NCBI RefSeq assembly: GCF_014163735.1
Contig: NZ_JACJDV010000001.1
Span: 124,001-188,000, forward strand
Origin: Shewanella sp. SR44-3
Lineage (GTDB): Bacteria; Pseudomonadota; Gammaproteobacteria; Enterobacterales; Shewanellaceae
Direction of reading: 5' to 3'
Length of the DNA stretch: 64,000 nt
This document shows, piece by piece, positions 24,960 through 34,957 of the stretch. Numbering within the stretch: the first letter of the stretch is position 1; each line of letters starts with the position of its first letter. The notes beneath the pieces are model-generated. The model saw only the letters and a program-made list of their open reading frames with translations, had not been told where the DNA came from and ran no database searches. The translations under genes were made by a program, and so were the position numbers.

Positions 24960-27900
24960 GTCGTTAGATCCTTTTTAATTTTTTTTGTTGTCTGTAGTGC
25001 ATCAGCAAACGCCAAATCGTTCACTTGGGCGTTGAGCGTTAACCAAAGATCGCTTAGCTGCACTTTTGCCAGTAGCTCTTGCATATTGCTAAGTGCATCT
25101 AAGTTTTGTTCTGCCAATAACTTGTCTAATGTTAGCAAAGATCCCATTATTTCGGTTTCAGGTATCAAATGCTTAGGGCTTGGCAGCGGCAAATCCTCTG
25201 GACTCACTGATGGAAATAGTTGTTCAAGTTTTTCAACACTTTGAGCCACATAATTCTGCATTTTTTCAAGCCACCAAGCGGCGCCATCTAAGGGAGCTGT
25301 TCCTTGACAATGGGTTTCTAGTTGGGCTGCAAAATGTGATAAACGTTTAGCACCAATATTACTGGCAGTGCCTTTAATCGTATGGGCAATTAAGCCTAAA
25401 TTGACTAAATCCTTATTCGCTATGGTCGTTTCTAGTTGTGTCAGCTGAATCGCCATTTCTGAGATAAAACTCTCTTTTACATCAACAAAAAAGGCCATTT
25501 CGCCACCAAAACGCCGTAGTATAGACTCTGTGTGCTCTAAAATAGCCACTTGTTCTATATCAACTTCAGCGTGTAATTGAGCCCTATGGGCTTGGGTTGA
25601 CCCCTTATAAAGTGCTGGGATCTCTCGCCCCAATAACCCGAGCATTTTCGGCAACACTAGGGCTAAATCGATAGGCTTGCCTACGTGCTCGTTCATGCCA
25701 GCGGCTAAACACAGTTCTCTGTCTAATGCCGATGCATTGGCTGTCATGGCCAGAATGGGTAAAGTATCAAAACGTGGGTCTTGGCGAATAAGCTGTGTGG
25801 CTTCAAGGCCATCCATATCGGGCATTTGCATGTCCATAATTACAATATCAAAATGGAGCCCACTTTCAACCACTTGTGCAACACCTTCCAGCCCGCCATG
25901 GGCTAATGTTACGCGCGCGCCCTGTAAGCGCAGTAATTCATCGATAATTTGACGATTAAGCTGATTATCTTCTACCACTAATACTGACACATCTTTGAGC
26001 AATGCCCCTTGTTGCTGTTTTGAGGCCAGAGGCATCTGCATATTGTCATAATCTACATAACTGCTAATAATGTTATCGACCGTCTCTAGAATAAGATTAG
26101 CGGTAACGGGTTTAGTTAATAGACTAACAAAGGGTTGTTTGACATAACTTTTACCTTCAAGGAACATTTCTTCCCCATAGGCAGTTAACATGATAATTGC
26201 TGGCGGCTGAGTAGCATCAAATTGACTGATGATTAATTCTGCAGTCGCAAGCCCACTCAGATCTGGCATACGCCAGTCCATTAAGATCAAGTCGAAGCTT
26301 AGATCAGCTTCACTATCCCGCTCAATAATGCTTAATGCTTCTTTACCGCTACTGGCCTCACTCACCTGTGCACCATGGCTGCTTAAGGTTTTAGCCAAAA
26401 TTTTACGGCTCATGGCGCTATCATCCACTAACAGCAAACGCTTGTTAGACAAATCCATTGCTTGAGCCATGGTTTTATCTGACACCACCTCCAATGCTAA
26501 TTCAAAGCTAAAGCGGCTGCCTTCACCCAGCTCGCTGTTCACTCGCAATTCTGAGCCCATTAATTCGACTAAACGCTTGGTAATCGCAAGGCCTAAGCCT
26601 GTACCGCCAAAACGCCGTGAGGTTGAAGACTCTGCCTGCACGAAACCTTGAAATATCTTGCCCTGCTGAGCTTGGGATATGCCTATGCCAGAATCTGTAA
26701 CACTGATCTCCAGCGTGACGCTACCTTTGCATTGACTGACACACTTAATACTTACGACCACATGGCCTTGTTCGGTAAATTTCAGCGCATTTCCCGCCAA
26801 GTTAAGCAACACTTGTTTGATCCTTTGCTGATCACCAAGCAATAAGATAGGCATGTTAGGGTCAATATCAAAAATAACTTCAACGGGTTTATGTTGCAGG
26901 TTGGCTGCCAGTAATACCGATAGCTCGCGCATAATGGCTTCAAAGGAGCATGGATGAAGGTCCAGCTCCAATTTATTAGCATCAATTTTAGAAAAGTCTA
27001 AAATATCATTAAGTAAGCCAAGCAAGGACTTTGCCGCCACTTCTGTTTTTGTGACGTAATCGAGCTGCTGAGCCGTCATTTCTGTGTGCTGCACCAGCTG
27101 TAGCATGCCAAGCACTGCGTTCATCGGGGTTCTGATTTCATGACTCATGTTCGCTAAAAAGGCCGATTTAGCGGCGCTGTCAGCATCTGCTGAAGCTTTT
27201 GCCTGCCTAAGAGTATGCTCTAGTTCTCGCTGCTCAGTAATATCACGATTAATTCCAACAACTTTTATGGCATTACCTTGATTATCATAGGAAATTTGTG
27301 CCCAAGCTTGGATATAGCGTACCCCTGCGCTTGTAATAATCCTAAAGATAGGCTCATAAATGGCGTGGCCTTCAATGGCTTTATTCAAGCTTTCTTCTGC
27401 CATTTCAACGTCTTCAGGGTGCATTCGCATTAGCCAATGCTCATAGGTTAAGCCTTCTTCACGTAGGCTTTTCGGTTGATCGTACATAGTAAACATACGA
27501 TCGTTCCACTCCTCTGTTTTAGTCTGTAAATCTAAGGTCCAAATACCCAGCTCAGCAACTTCTGCAGCTTTACTTAACTGGGTGCTCGCCGAGATCAGCG
27601 CTTCTTGCTGATGCAATAAAAGCTCCACATCAATAGCAACCCCAAGATAGCCGGTTATCACGTCTTGTTCATCACGTATGGCAGACACAGACAAGGACAC
27701 GCGACATAAAGAACCATCTTTACGGACATAAGTCCAATTGCTGGTTTCTGGTCCATAGGTACGGGCTTTATAAACAAAAACTTCAAATCCACTGACATTT
27801 AGGCCTTCATCACGGTTAAGTTGACTCGCCCTTTGTTTGACTTCGCTTTCTAAGTGAAAAATTCCTGGGCTAACCTTGCCAACAACCTCATTTTCTTTAT

Positions 27901-29869
27901 AGCCCAATAACAACTGTGCCCCTCTATTAAAAATGCTAACGATACCCGTTTCATCTGTGGCAATAATTGAAATTTCTGATGCCGCATTCAGCACACTAGA
28001 CAGCAGGGCTGCGAGTTTATTTTTTTCCAGCTGGGCTTTTTTCTTGTCGGTAATATCCGTTCTTAGCGCAACAAAGCGTTCAATTTGTCTCTTATCATCA
28101 AAAATAGGGCCAATAACAGTATCAAACCAGCGTAGTTCACCATTGCTATTACGGTTACAAATTTCTCCGTGCCACGACTCGCCCACAAGCAATCTTTGCC
28201 ACATGGACGTCCAAAAATCTTTTGGGTGTTCACCGGATTTGACTAATGTATGACTCTTGCCCACCAATTGCTCACGGCTATAACCTGTCGCGATGCAAAA
28301 ATTATCATTAACTGCCAGAATAACCCCTTGCCTGTCCGTTTCTGAATAGAGCAATTGCTTATTAATAGTGTCTAATAGGGTTTTATTCTCCGCAAGGGCA
28401 TGCTCCAACGCTTGCGTTCTACGGCTAACTTTGAGCTCTAAGCTGGCATTTAACTCTAATATTTGCCGCTGTGCATCCAATTGCACGCTAATATCACGTA
28501 TGGTTTGGCTTACGCCTATGATGTGACCAAACTCATCGTAAATAGGTAAGGACGTCATGCTTGTTGATAGGCTTCGCTCAAATTTATCCTGATGTTGTCC
28601 CATGTGATTAAGCAAAGGTATGCCTTTTGAAACCTGCTTAAAATGCTCAGCTTCTTCAAGGTGTAAATGCTCAGGGACTATTAATGCTTGACTACTATGG
28701 CCTATGACTTCGGGCTCAGTGTAACCAAAAATGGTTTCGGCCCCTAGGTTCCAACTGCTAATTAACCCATCAAGATCAAAGCTAATAATGGCATCGAGTG
28801 AATGTTCAAGAATATTGGCTCGTCTAGCGTTATCAGCCACCAATAATTGCTTACGCTGCTGATTAAAGCCAAACAAGGCCACCACACCAGCAAGCAACAT
28901 ACTCAAAAGCAGGCTGTAAATAAAAACGAAGCTGGCAGACGTTAAGTTCAAGCTCTTTATAAACTGCGGATAGGCACTTAAGGCTATTTGCCATTGTCTG
29001 CCAAAGACGTCACGGTTCACTGTGATGTTGTAGTCGGTTAATCGAGTTTGATCATTAAGATGGGTTTCATAGAAGTGAACTGGCTGATGGCGGTCTGTGA
29101 CATCGGTAAGCGTCAATTTGGTGAGCGCTTGTGACAGTTCAAGATCGGCGAGCACCTCATTAGTGACTAAAGCTGCATAGCTCCAGCCAAAGGCCTGAGC
29201 GTTTCGCTCTTCCATGCTCGCTGGCGTCACGCCGGTTCGATATATGGGCATTAAAATCAAAAAAGATTGCAACGGGCTGCCCGTCGCTTGCACTAAGGTA
29301 ATTGGACCACTTAAACGTGTCTCCCCTGTCAACATCGCAGCTTGTGCTGCCTGCTGGCGGTTGGACTCTGAGGCAATATCTAACCCAACTGCAGCTAAAT
29401 TGCGCTCCACAGGCTCAATGTATTGAATGACGTAACGCTCACCGTTATGGGGGTTAAGCTGGCGAATGGCAAAATCGGGCCAACTGTCTTGCTTAGCATT
29501 CAAGATAAAATCCGCTTCTTGGGCTAGCGGCACTCGGCGAATAAAGCCAAAGCCACGGGCACCAGGAAACTCTTCATCCACATCTCGGGTCAAACTATAA
29601 TGATTAAATACCTTACGGGTAATCGCCGTTTCTCCCGCGGTAATAATCGGCGCCCTCGCACTTTTTAAGCCATATTGGTAGAGCACAAAACGATCGGTGA
29701 TATTATTGATCACTTGTTGTGACAGGTTTTTTAAAGAACTGATTATGATGTCTTGGTTATTACGATCAACTAATATCGACACTGTGATACTAATGCTTAG
29801 ACCAAGCGCAAAAATAGCCCCTCCCAACTTAGCGGCATGCTTGACGTGTAAACTTTTATTTATTGGCAT
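24950..29869 (-). CDS. CHASE-PAS hybrid histidine kinase with two REC and HPt domains
   Basis: A 1639-residue inner-membrane sensor. In order: transmembrane helix (about 15-35); periplasmic CHASE domain (about 75-300; FGFIRRVPL, YVIQYIEP); second transmembrane helix (about 310-335); four PAS regions (about 345-890); HisKA with NMSHEIRTPMNAVLGM (His near 917); HATPase with VTDSGIGI and FGGTGLGLAI; two receiver domains (LLLVDDSAMSRK and VLVVEDNQLNRQ, both with acceptor Asp and Lys); and a C-terminal HPt (AHTIKGTASNIG). The signal is unknown. CHASE and several PAS domains suggest integration of an external ligand with redox or other cues. Output is probably the REC-GGDEF protein encoded next. 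Confidence 0.95.
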   Translation of the reverse strand: MPINKSLHVKHAAKLGGAIFALGLSISITVSILVDRNNQDIIISSLKNLSQQVINNITDRFVLYQYGLKSARAPIITAGETAITRKVFNHYSLTRDVDEEFPGARGFGFIRRVPLAQEADFILNAKQDSWPDFAIRQLNPHNGERYVIQYIEPVERNLAAVGLDIASESNRQQAAQAAMLTGETRLSGPITLVQATGSPLQSFLILMPIYRTGVTPASMEERNAQAFGWSYAALVTNEVLADLELSQALTKLTLTDVTDRHQPVHFYETHLNDQTRLTDYNITVNRDVFGRQWQIALSAYPQFIKSLNLTSASFVFIYSLLLSMLLAGVVALFGFNQQRKQLLVADNARRANILEHSLDAIISFDLDGLISSWNLGAETIFGYTEPEVIGHSSQALIVPEHLHLEEAEHFKQVSKGIPLLNHMGQHQDKFERSLSTSMTSLPIYDEFGHIIGVSQTIRDISVQLDAQRQILELNASLELKVSRRTQALEHALAENKTLLDTINKQLLYSETDRQGVILAVNDNFCIATGYSREQLVGKSHTLVKSGEHPKDFWTSMWQRLLVGESWHGEICNRNSNGELRWFDTVIGPIFDDKRQIERFVALRTDITDKKKAQLEKNKLAALLSSVLNAASEISIIATDETGIVSIFNRGAQLLLGYKENEVVGKVSPGIFHLESEVKQRASQLNRDEGLNVSGFEVFVYKARTYGPETSNWTYVRKDGSLCRVSLSVSAIRDEQDVITGYLGVAIDVELLLHQQEALISASTQLSKAAEVAELGIWTLDLQTKTEEWNDRMFTMYDQPKSLREEGLTYEHWLMRMHPEDVEMAEESLNKAIEGHAIYEPIFRIITSAGVRYIQAWAQISYDNQGNAIKVVGINRDITEQRELEHTLRQAKASADADSAAKSAFLANMSHEIRTPMNAVLGMLQLVQHTEMTAQQLDYVTKTEVAAKSLLGLLNDILDFSKIDANKLELDLHPCSFEAIMRELSVLLAANLQHKPVEVIFDIDPNMPILLLGDQQRIKQVLLNLAGNALKFTEQGHVVVSIKCVSQCKGSVTLEISVTDSGIGISQAQQGKIFQGFVQAESSTSRRFGGTGLGLAITKRLVELMGSELRVNSELGEGSRFSFELALEVVSDKTMAQAMDLSNKRLLLVDDSAMSRKILAKTLSSHGAQVSEASSGKEALSIIERDSEADLSFDLILMDWRMPDLSGLATAELIISQFDATQPPAIIMLTAYGEEMFLEGKSYVKQPFVSLLTKPVTANLILETVDNIISSYVDYDNMQMPLASKQQQGALLKDVSVLVVEDNQLNRQIIDELLRLQGARVTLAHGGLEGVAQVVESGLHFDIVIMDMQMPDMDGLEATQLIRQDPRFDTLPILAMTANASALDRELCLAAGMNEHVGKPIDLALVLPKMLGLLGREIPALYKGSTQAHRAQLHAEVDIEQVAILEHTESILRRFGGEMAFFVDVKESFISEMAIQLTQLETTIANKDLVNLGLIAHTIKGTASNIGAKRLSHFAAQLETHCQGTAPLDGAAWWLEKMQNYVAQSVEKLEQLFPSVSPEDLPLPSPKHLIPETEIMGSLLTLDKLLAEQNLDALSNMQELLAKVQLSDLWLTLNAQVNDLAFADALQTTKKIKKDLTTCS

Positions 29870-30503
29870 ATTCGGTTTATCTTAATCATCAATGGCCACA
29901 AACATTAATTCTGGGCTGCAGGAGCATTAACCTTGGTTGATAAATCACTAACTTGCAAGCTAAGCCCTGAAAAATAGAGTGTTTTCACCCAGCGGGAGGA
30001 TTTGACTATACATTTTTCGACCACTGATTAACCAAATCTTACCGCAAGATTTATGATACGACGCTTTTATCTAGAACCCAACGCCGACGGCAGAAAAACA
30101 CTGTACACCTCAGTTTTTTCTTTTAACTAGGTTTGTAATGGCCCAATGAACCTACGATTATCATCCTTCATTACAAACAATGAAGACAGTACCTGTGAAC
30201 CGATCTTTTTATTTTTTGTGTGCATATCCGAATTCATTTAAGGTCTTAGTATTTATGCCTTGTGCTGTTTGCAAGGCATACATCGCGTGTTGGATTTGGC
30301 CACTACCACGCCCATGTTATTTGGTGCGCCTTACGCTATAGAAATTTTTTACGGTAGTTGTTTCAGTGCCTTCGCGCTAATCGATTGTTCTGATTGAGTT
30401 TCTCTTCCTTGCTCGACACACACAAAAAAGCGCTAACCTCAGTTAGCGCTCGATGTTTACGGATCTAATGAGTCATCATGACTTAACCCATATCAAAATA
30501 GGC
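29870..30503. other. Intergenic region between sensor kinase and lipoxygenase genes
   Basis: These 634 bases should carry the leftward promoter of the kinase gene. I see an 8-bp hairpin ATGCCTTG/CAAGGCAT near 30255-30279 and the lipoxygenase terminator at 30424-30450. A 28-codon Cys-rich frame at 30255-30341 overlaps the hairpin and is probably not a gene. Nothing else stands out. Confidence 0.5.
30424..30450 (-). terminator. Lipoxygenase gene terminator
   Basis: A perfect 9-bp stem (AGCGCTAAC/GTTAGCGCT) with a four-base loop is followed on the minus strand by a run of T. It lies about 55 bases past the lipoxygenase stop. Confidence 0.9.
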
Positions 30504-32360
30504 CTAAATATTGATACTCACTGGGATCTTACTTGGCAGCAAGACATTGTACTCGGGTCTGTGCTGATTGCGGGCATTGATGGTGGTTTCTATGCTGGCA
30601 AGGCTTGATTTAAATTGTGCCAGCGGTCCGCCAGATTGAGTGATTTGTTTGTCTTCAAACCAGTCAAAGTAAGGGAAGTTATTAGTTTGATAATCCCCTA
30701 ACTGGCGGTAATACACTCCGCCTAAAATCTGCAATAAAGATAATTGCTGCAACGACTTTTGCAGTGGCGCCATGTTGGCTATCCATTGGGCTTGAGTGGT
30801 TATTGCGCTGGGTGCTTCACACCACGTTGCCCCTGTGAGCGCTGGGGCAAAGCTCATCAAAGGTTTTTGCGGAAAGTTTACCGCAGCATGTTGCGCACTG
30901 GCGGTAAAGATTATCATGGTCAGCACTTCAGCCAGCTGCGGGCGGCTCTCTATGGCTTTAAAGCCTGTCACCGCCCCTTGAGTGGCGACGGCTGACACCC
31001 ATTTTGCTAACTCATAATCATTCACAACAGCTGCATCATTTTGATAATACACCTCGACATAATGCTTGCTCCAGGTGGCAATGGCGTCCCAAACTAGCTG
31101 GGCATCATCACGGTAAGGATAATCTGACAGGTAATCTTTATCGGCTACGCCTCGGGCTGCTAAATCATTGGGCAGCATATAGGCGTAGAAATCCAGTGAC
31201 AGCCTATCGAGCGCCGCCGCTTTTTGCGTCGCGCTTATCTGGGCGCCAAATATACTTTCAATGGGGCCACCTGCGGCAATCAGTGAACCTGCGGCGCTAT
31301 TATTAATAAACAGCGTACCCTCAAAATGCGGCGTAAGCAGGATATTAACGGGATGATTTTGCGCAAGTTCGCGCTCTGTTGCCACTGCAAAGGCTTCATT
31401 GAGTAAATGGGTTCTGCCTAAATGCACAAATAACTCATGATAATTGCCATCTGCCACCTGCACTGTGCTCATAGCAGCTTGCCATTGCCAAAATGCTGCT
31501 GCATCTTGGGTATCTGTGACCGCCAATACTGTGGGTGAGTGAGCGGCATCTTGACCCATCTGGATCGCAACTGGGCATAATTCTGAGCCAGTTTTTGCTA
31601 CCGCGAATAAGGCGATAGGGGCAAATACGCGCTTATTCGCGGCCTGTGGATGGTCCACCAGCACGCTGAGCTCTTTATAATCCACCACATAAACACGTTT
31701 GTCCGTTATCGCTTTAGCCAATGAGTCGTCATTGCCCATCACCTGTTTAAAGTCGGTATCACTTAAGGGAAAGCTTGCCATAGGCTCAGTTAAGCGTTTG
31801 ATCAACATGGGATTAGGACCCGCAATTCGATAGCGTGCAAAGCTTTGATTCTGAGTGAACACATCGGCCACACTGGGTAAATCTAAGGTTTTGAATTGAT
31901 CGCGATATGCTTGCACGCCCAATTCTTGCTGCTCTTGACTGGACTCTTGTTGCAACTCTTTTTTCACTAAATCCTGAAATAACGCCACCAGATCTTTAAG
32001 GGTATGGCTGGTATGGGTAATTAATGGCCAGTGTGCGCCAACTTTCGCCGCCTCCAATGCTTGAGTTATCTCAGATAAATGGCTTTGCACCTCTGCCAAT
32101 TGCAGTTCATCTTTAACATTGGCCACTAAGTTTTCAACAATAGGGATCAACACACGGATCACATTCACCGACCAAGTGAGTGTCGGGGTCGCTTCCTTCG
32201 GCACTGACTTTGCCATCGGCACTGGACCTACATTGGGATTTTGATCATCCCACACATAACTCAATCTGCTGTGAGCTAATTGCCACTTGCGTTTTGCCTG
32301 TAAAGCAGGCGTGTCATTTTGGGGTAATGATGGGTGTTTACGGGGAAATAATAGCGACAT
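30504..32360 (-). CDS. Bacterial lipoxygenase
   Basis: This 618-residue non-haem iron lipoxygenase would add O2 to polyunsaturated fatty acids. The core motif HELFVHLGRTHLLNEAF carries the first two iron-binding His (second and third His). NHPVNILLTPHFEGTLFIN follows as in plant and animal enzymes. HAAVN gives the third His and the Asn ligand, and the chain ends in Ile (SINI), which supplies the C-terminal carboxylate ligand. There is no N-terminal PLAT/C2 domain and no obvious signal peptide, so it is probably cytoplasmic, unlike the secreted P. aeruginosa LoxA. AAGGGA precedes the ATG. It has its own terminator and no metabolic partner beside it. The physiological substrate is unknown. Confidence 0.93.
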   Translation of the reverse strand: MSLLFPRKHPSLPQNDTPALQAKRKWQLAHSRLSYVWDDQNPNVGPVPMAKSVPKEATPTLTWSVNVIRVLIPIVENLVANVKDELQLAEVQSHLSEITQALEAAKVGAHWPLITHTSHTLKDLVALFQDLVKKELQQESSQEQQELGVQAYRDQFKTLDLPSVADVFTQNQSFARYRIAGPNPMLIKRLTEPMASFPLSDTDFKQVMGNDDSLAKAITDKRVYVVDYKELSVLVDHPQAANKRVFAPIALFAVAKTGSELCPVAIQMGQDAAHSPTVLAVTDTQDAAAFWQWQAAMSTVQVADGNYHELFVHLGRTHLLNEAFAVATERELAQNHPVNILLTPHFEGTLFINNSAAGSLIAAGGPIESIFGAQISATQKAAALDRLSLDFYAYMLPNDLAARGVADKDYLSDYPYRDDAQLVWDAIATWSKHYVEVYYQNDAAVVNDYELAKWVSAVATQGAVTGFKAIESRPQLAEVLTMIIFTASAQHAAVNFPQKPLMSFAPALTGATWCEAPSAITTQAQWIANMAPLQKSLQQLSLLQILGGVYYRQLGDYQTNNFPYFDWFEDKQITQSGGPLAQFKSSLASIETTINARNQHRPEYNVLLPSKIPVSINI

Positions 32361-32507
32361 AATGAATCCCTTCTTTAACGGTGCAAATCAATCTGCATAT
32401 CCAAATTAGTTTAATCAATCTCTTAAAGAACGATTAGTGCCTGTAGTTTAAAAAACCACCTTTAAATTGTAGTTGATAGAGCCGCGTTCCATCCCAGCTA
32501 TAGTCAT

Positions 32508-32534
32508 AAAAAAAGACGCCTCAGCGTCTTTTTT
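32508..32534. terminator. Terminator downstream of pyrC
   Basis: AAAAAGACGC and GCGTCTTTTT form a perfect 10-bp stem around CTCA with flanking A and T runs. It terminates pyrC on the minus strand and could work in both directions. Confidence 0.9.
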
Positions 32535-32552
32535 AACATTAATGCAAGGCCA

Positions 32553-33587
32553 TTAATCCACGACTTGCCAGTCCAGCATTTCACCGGCGCGAATGGGCAC
32601 CACCTTGTCATTGCCCAGCGGGTACGAGTCAGGCACCTGCCATTGACGCTTCTCTAAGGTGATGGTGTCAGTGTTACGGGGCAAACCATAGAAATCGGCG
32701 CCATAAAAACTGGCAAAACCTTCCAACTTATCCAAGGCTCCCGCCGCTTCAAAGGCTTCGGCATACAATTCAATTGCCGCATGGGCAGTATAAGAGCCCG
32801 CACAACCACATGAGGCTTCTTTTTTATCCTTAAGATGCGGCGCTGAATCGGTACCAAGAAAGAATTTTTTGCTACCGCTGGTGGCCGCTGTAATTAATGC
32901 TTGTTGGTGGGTGTTGCGCTTAAGGATCGGCAAACAGTAAAAATGAGGTCTAATGCCGCCTGCAAGCATGTGATTACGGTTATAAAGCAAATGGTGGGCG
33001 GTAATGGTGGCCGCAACATTGTCTGGCGCCTTATTCACAAACTCCACCGCATCAGAGGTGGTAATGTGTTCAAGAACAATGTTAAGCGTAGGAAAATCAA
33101 TCACTACTTGCGCCAGAATTGTATCTAAAAAGACTTTTTCACGATCGAAAATATCGATACTTGAATCCGTCACTTCACCGTGCACTAGCAGCAACATGCC
33201 TACTTCGGCCATAGTTTCCAGCACTGGATATAAGTTAGCAATGCTAGTGACGCCGGAATCGGAGTTGGTGGTAGCTCCAGCAGGATAAAGCTTGGCAGCG
33301 TGAATGAGCCCTGTGGCCTTGGCTTTACGGATTTCATCAGGGCTAGTGTTATCTGTAAGGTAGAGCACCATTAAAGGGTCGAACTGATTTGACGGCGCTT
33401 TAGCGGCAAGAATGCGCTCTCGATAAGCTAAAGCCGTCTGGGTGCAAGTCGCTGGCGGCATAAGGTTGGGCATAATAATCGCGCGTCCCATATAACGGCT
33501 GATATCACGCACAGTATCATTAAGCTGCACCCCATCACGCAAATGCACATGCCAGTCATCTGGTCTTGTTATGGTTAAACTTGTCAT
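32553..33587 (-). CDS. pyrC: Dihydroorotase
   Basis: PyrC is a zinc amidohydrolase that closes carbamoyl-aspartate to dihydroorotate in pyrimidine synthesis. It has 344 residues (E. coli 348), class II type. The metal-binding HVHLRDG motif lies near residues 13-19. The carboxylated Lys is in [13 protein letters not shown] (near residue 100). Further ligand His residues are in VHGEV and LEHITT, and the catalytic Asp is in LGTDSAPH. It has its own terminator downstream. Confidence 0.97.
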   Translation of the reverse strand: MTSLTITRPDDWHVHLRDGVQLNDTVRDISRYMGRAIIMPNLMPPATCTQTALAYRERILAAKAPSNQFDPLMVLYLTDNTSPDEIRKAKATGLIHAAKLYPAGATTNSDSGVTSIANLYPVLETMAEVGMLLLVHGEVTDSSIDIFDREKVFLDTILAQVVIDFPTLNIVLEHITTSDAVEFVNKAPDNVAATITAHHLLYNRNHMLAGGIRPHFYCLPILKRNTHQQALITAATSGSKKFFLGTDSAPHLKDKKEASCGCAGSYTAHAAIELYAEAFEAAGALDKLEGFASFYGADFYGLPRNTDTITLEKRQWQVPDSYPLGNDKVVPIRAGEMLDWQVVD

Positions 33588-33691
33588 TTTGCCCTTCCCC
33601 TATTAGTGGCTATCACACTCGATATGCTTCTCTACTCTTGTCTCGCCTTAAGCCTTTACATCACTGTCATTTAGGCTAAATTTTTTAGCCA

Positions 33692-34957
33692 TTAGCGGCC
33701 TGCTAACGCCGCTGCAGGATCTATGTGGCTTGCTTTGTACGCTGGATATAAGGTCGCCACTAGGCTCATTAATAAGCCCATGCCAACGACCATAACCACA
33801 TCTTGCCCTTGCAATTTTGAGGGTAAAAAATCAATAAAGTACACGTCCCCTGCCAGCAATTCTATGCCAAATACAGCTTCTATGCTTGACGCGATTGAAG
33901 ATAAATTTACCGCCATGGTCACCCCAAGTGCGGCGCCAATACTGCAACCTAACACGCCGTTAAGGGCGCCTTGCATAATAAAAATGCTCATGACAGCACC
34001 GCGCTTTAAGCCCATGGTCATCAGAATTGCAATTTCAGCGGCTTTATCACGTACTGCCATCACTAAGGTGGAAACAATATTGAAGCAAGCCACCGCAATA
34101 ACCAGCGCCAGCACTAAATACATTATGCTGCGAACGAGTTGAATATCTTGATATAAATGTCCCTGAGTTCGAGTCCAATCATTTAAATATAAGTACTGTT
34201 CTTGAGTCATCCCTAAGCTTCTTGTCACCCTAGGCGCGGCAAACACATCGGCAATGTTAAGCCTAAGCCCTGTGACACCATCACCCATATCTAATAGTTG
34301 ACTTAAGTAACTCATGGACACATAAGCTTGGCTCGACTCGATTTCACCGCCAAGTTTATACACCCCAGACACCAAAAAGATGTGACTTTTGGCGGCATTA
34401 AGCTTGGTTGTCGAGGCTTTTTTGCCGGCGCGGCCCGTCATGCTTGGGGTATACAACACCAGTGAATCACCAACACTTAAGCCAAGTTTATTCAGTAGGC
34501 TTTCACCTAAGACAATATTGTTTGCAGCTGGCATCAGTGACGCCCAGGCAGACTCAGGCATAAAGTCGGCAATCTTAGACACCTTAGGCTCAAGGCTGGT
34601 TTCTATGCCATTGACCATTAATGCCTGAAAGCCGCCACTCTTTTGCACTAAGCCTTGCAGACGAATAAAGGGCGCTGTTGCCACAATCTCAGGCATTAAG
34701 CGAGCATCATCGGCCATCGCCTGCCAATTGCGAATAGGGCCTTGGGCGCCAACCAGCTCGCCGTGAGACACCACAGCCAGTAATCTGTCCTCTAACTGCT
34801 CTTCAAAGCCATTCATGGCCGATAACACCAAAATAAGCACCGCCACTCCAAGGGCAATACCTGCCGTGGAGGCAAAAGAAATAAAGCCAATAAAACCGTT
34901 AGATTGACGCGCACGGTAAAAACGCCAGCCTATTGTGAAAGGCAGCAGCGCACTCAT
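33692..34957 (-). CDS. lolE: Lipoprotein-releasing ABC transporter permease LolE
   Basis: One of the two membrane subunits of LolCDE, which extracts outer-membrane lipoproteins from the inner membrane and hands them to LolA. It has 421 residues with the MacB/FtsX layout: a transmembrane helix at about 25-48, a large periplasmic domain, then three helices near residues 275-400. It is the third gene of lolC-lolD-lolE and overlaps lolD by ATGA. LolC and LolE are similar, and the assignment follows the gene order in E. coli. Confidence 0.92.
   Translation of the reverse strand: MSALLPFTIGWRFYRARQSNGFIGFISFASTAGIALGVAVLILVLSAMNGFEEQLEDRLLAVVSHGELVGAQGPIRNWQAMADDARLMPEIVATAPFIRLQGLVQKSGGFQALMVNGIETSLEPKVSKIADFMPESAWASLMPAANNIVLGESLLNKLGLSVGDSLVLYTPSMTGRAGKKASTTKLNAAKSHIFLVSGVYKLGGEIESSQAYVSMSYLSQLLDMGDGVTGLRLNIADVFAAPRVTRSLGMTQEQYLYLNDWTRTQGHLYQDIQLVRSIMYLVLALVIAVACFNIVSTLVMAVRDKAAEIAILMTMGLKRGAVMSIFIMQGALNGVLGCSIGAALGVTMAVNLSSIASSIEAVFGIELLAGDVYFIDFLPSKLQGQDVVMVVGMGLLMSLVATLYPAYKASHIDPAAALAGR

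Noticed and set aside
30255..30341. 28-codon Cys-rich frame (MPCAVCKAY...)
   Set aside because: It overlaps an 8-bp hairpin, has a poorly placed ribosome site and resembles no known small protein.
24012..32360. A functional link between the sensor/cyclase pair and the lipoxygenase
   Set aside because: They share a strand but are separated by 634 bases and a strong terminator; nothing in the sequence ties them together.
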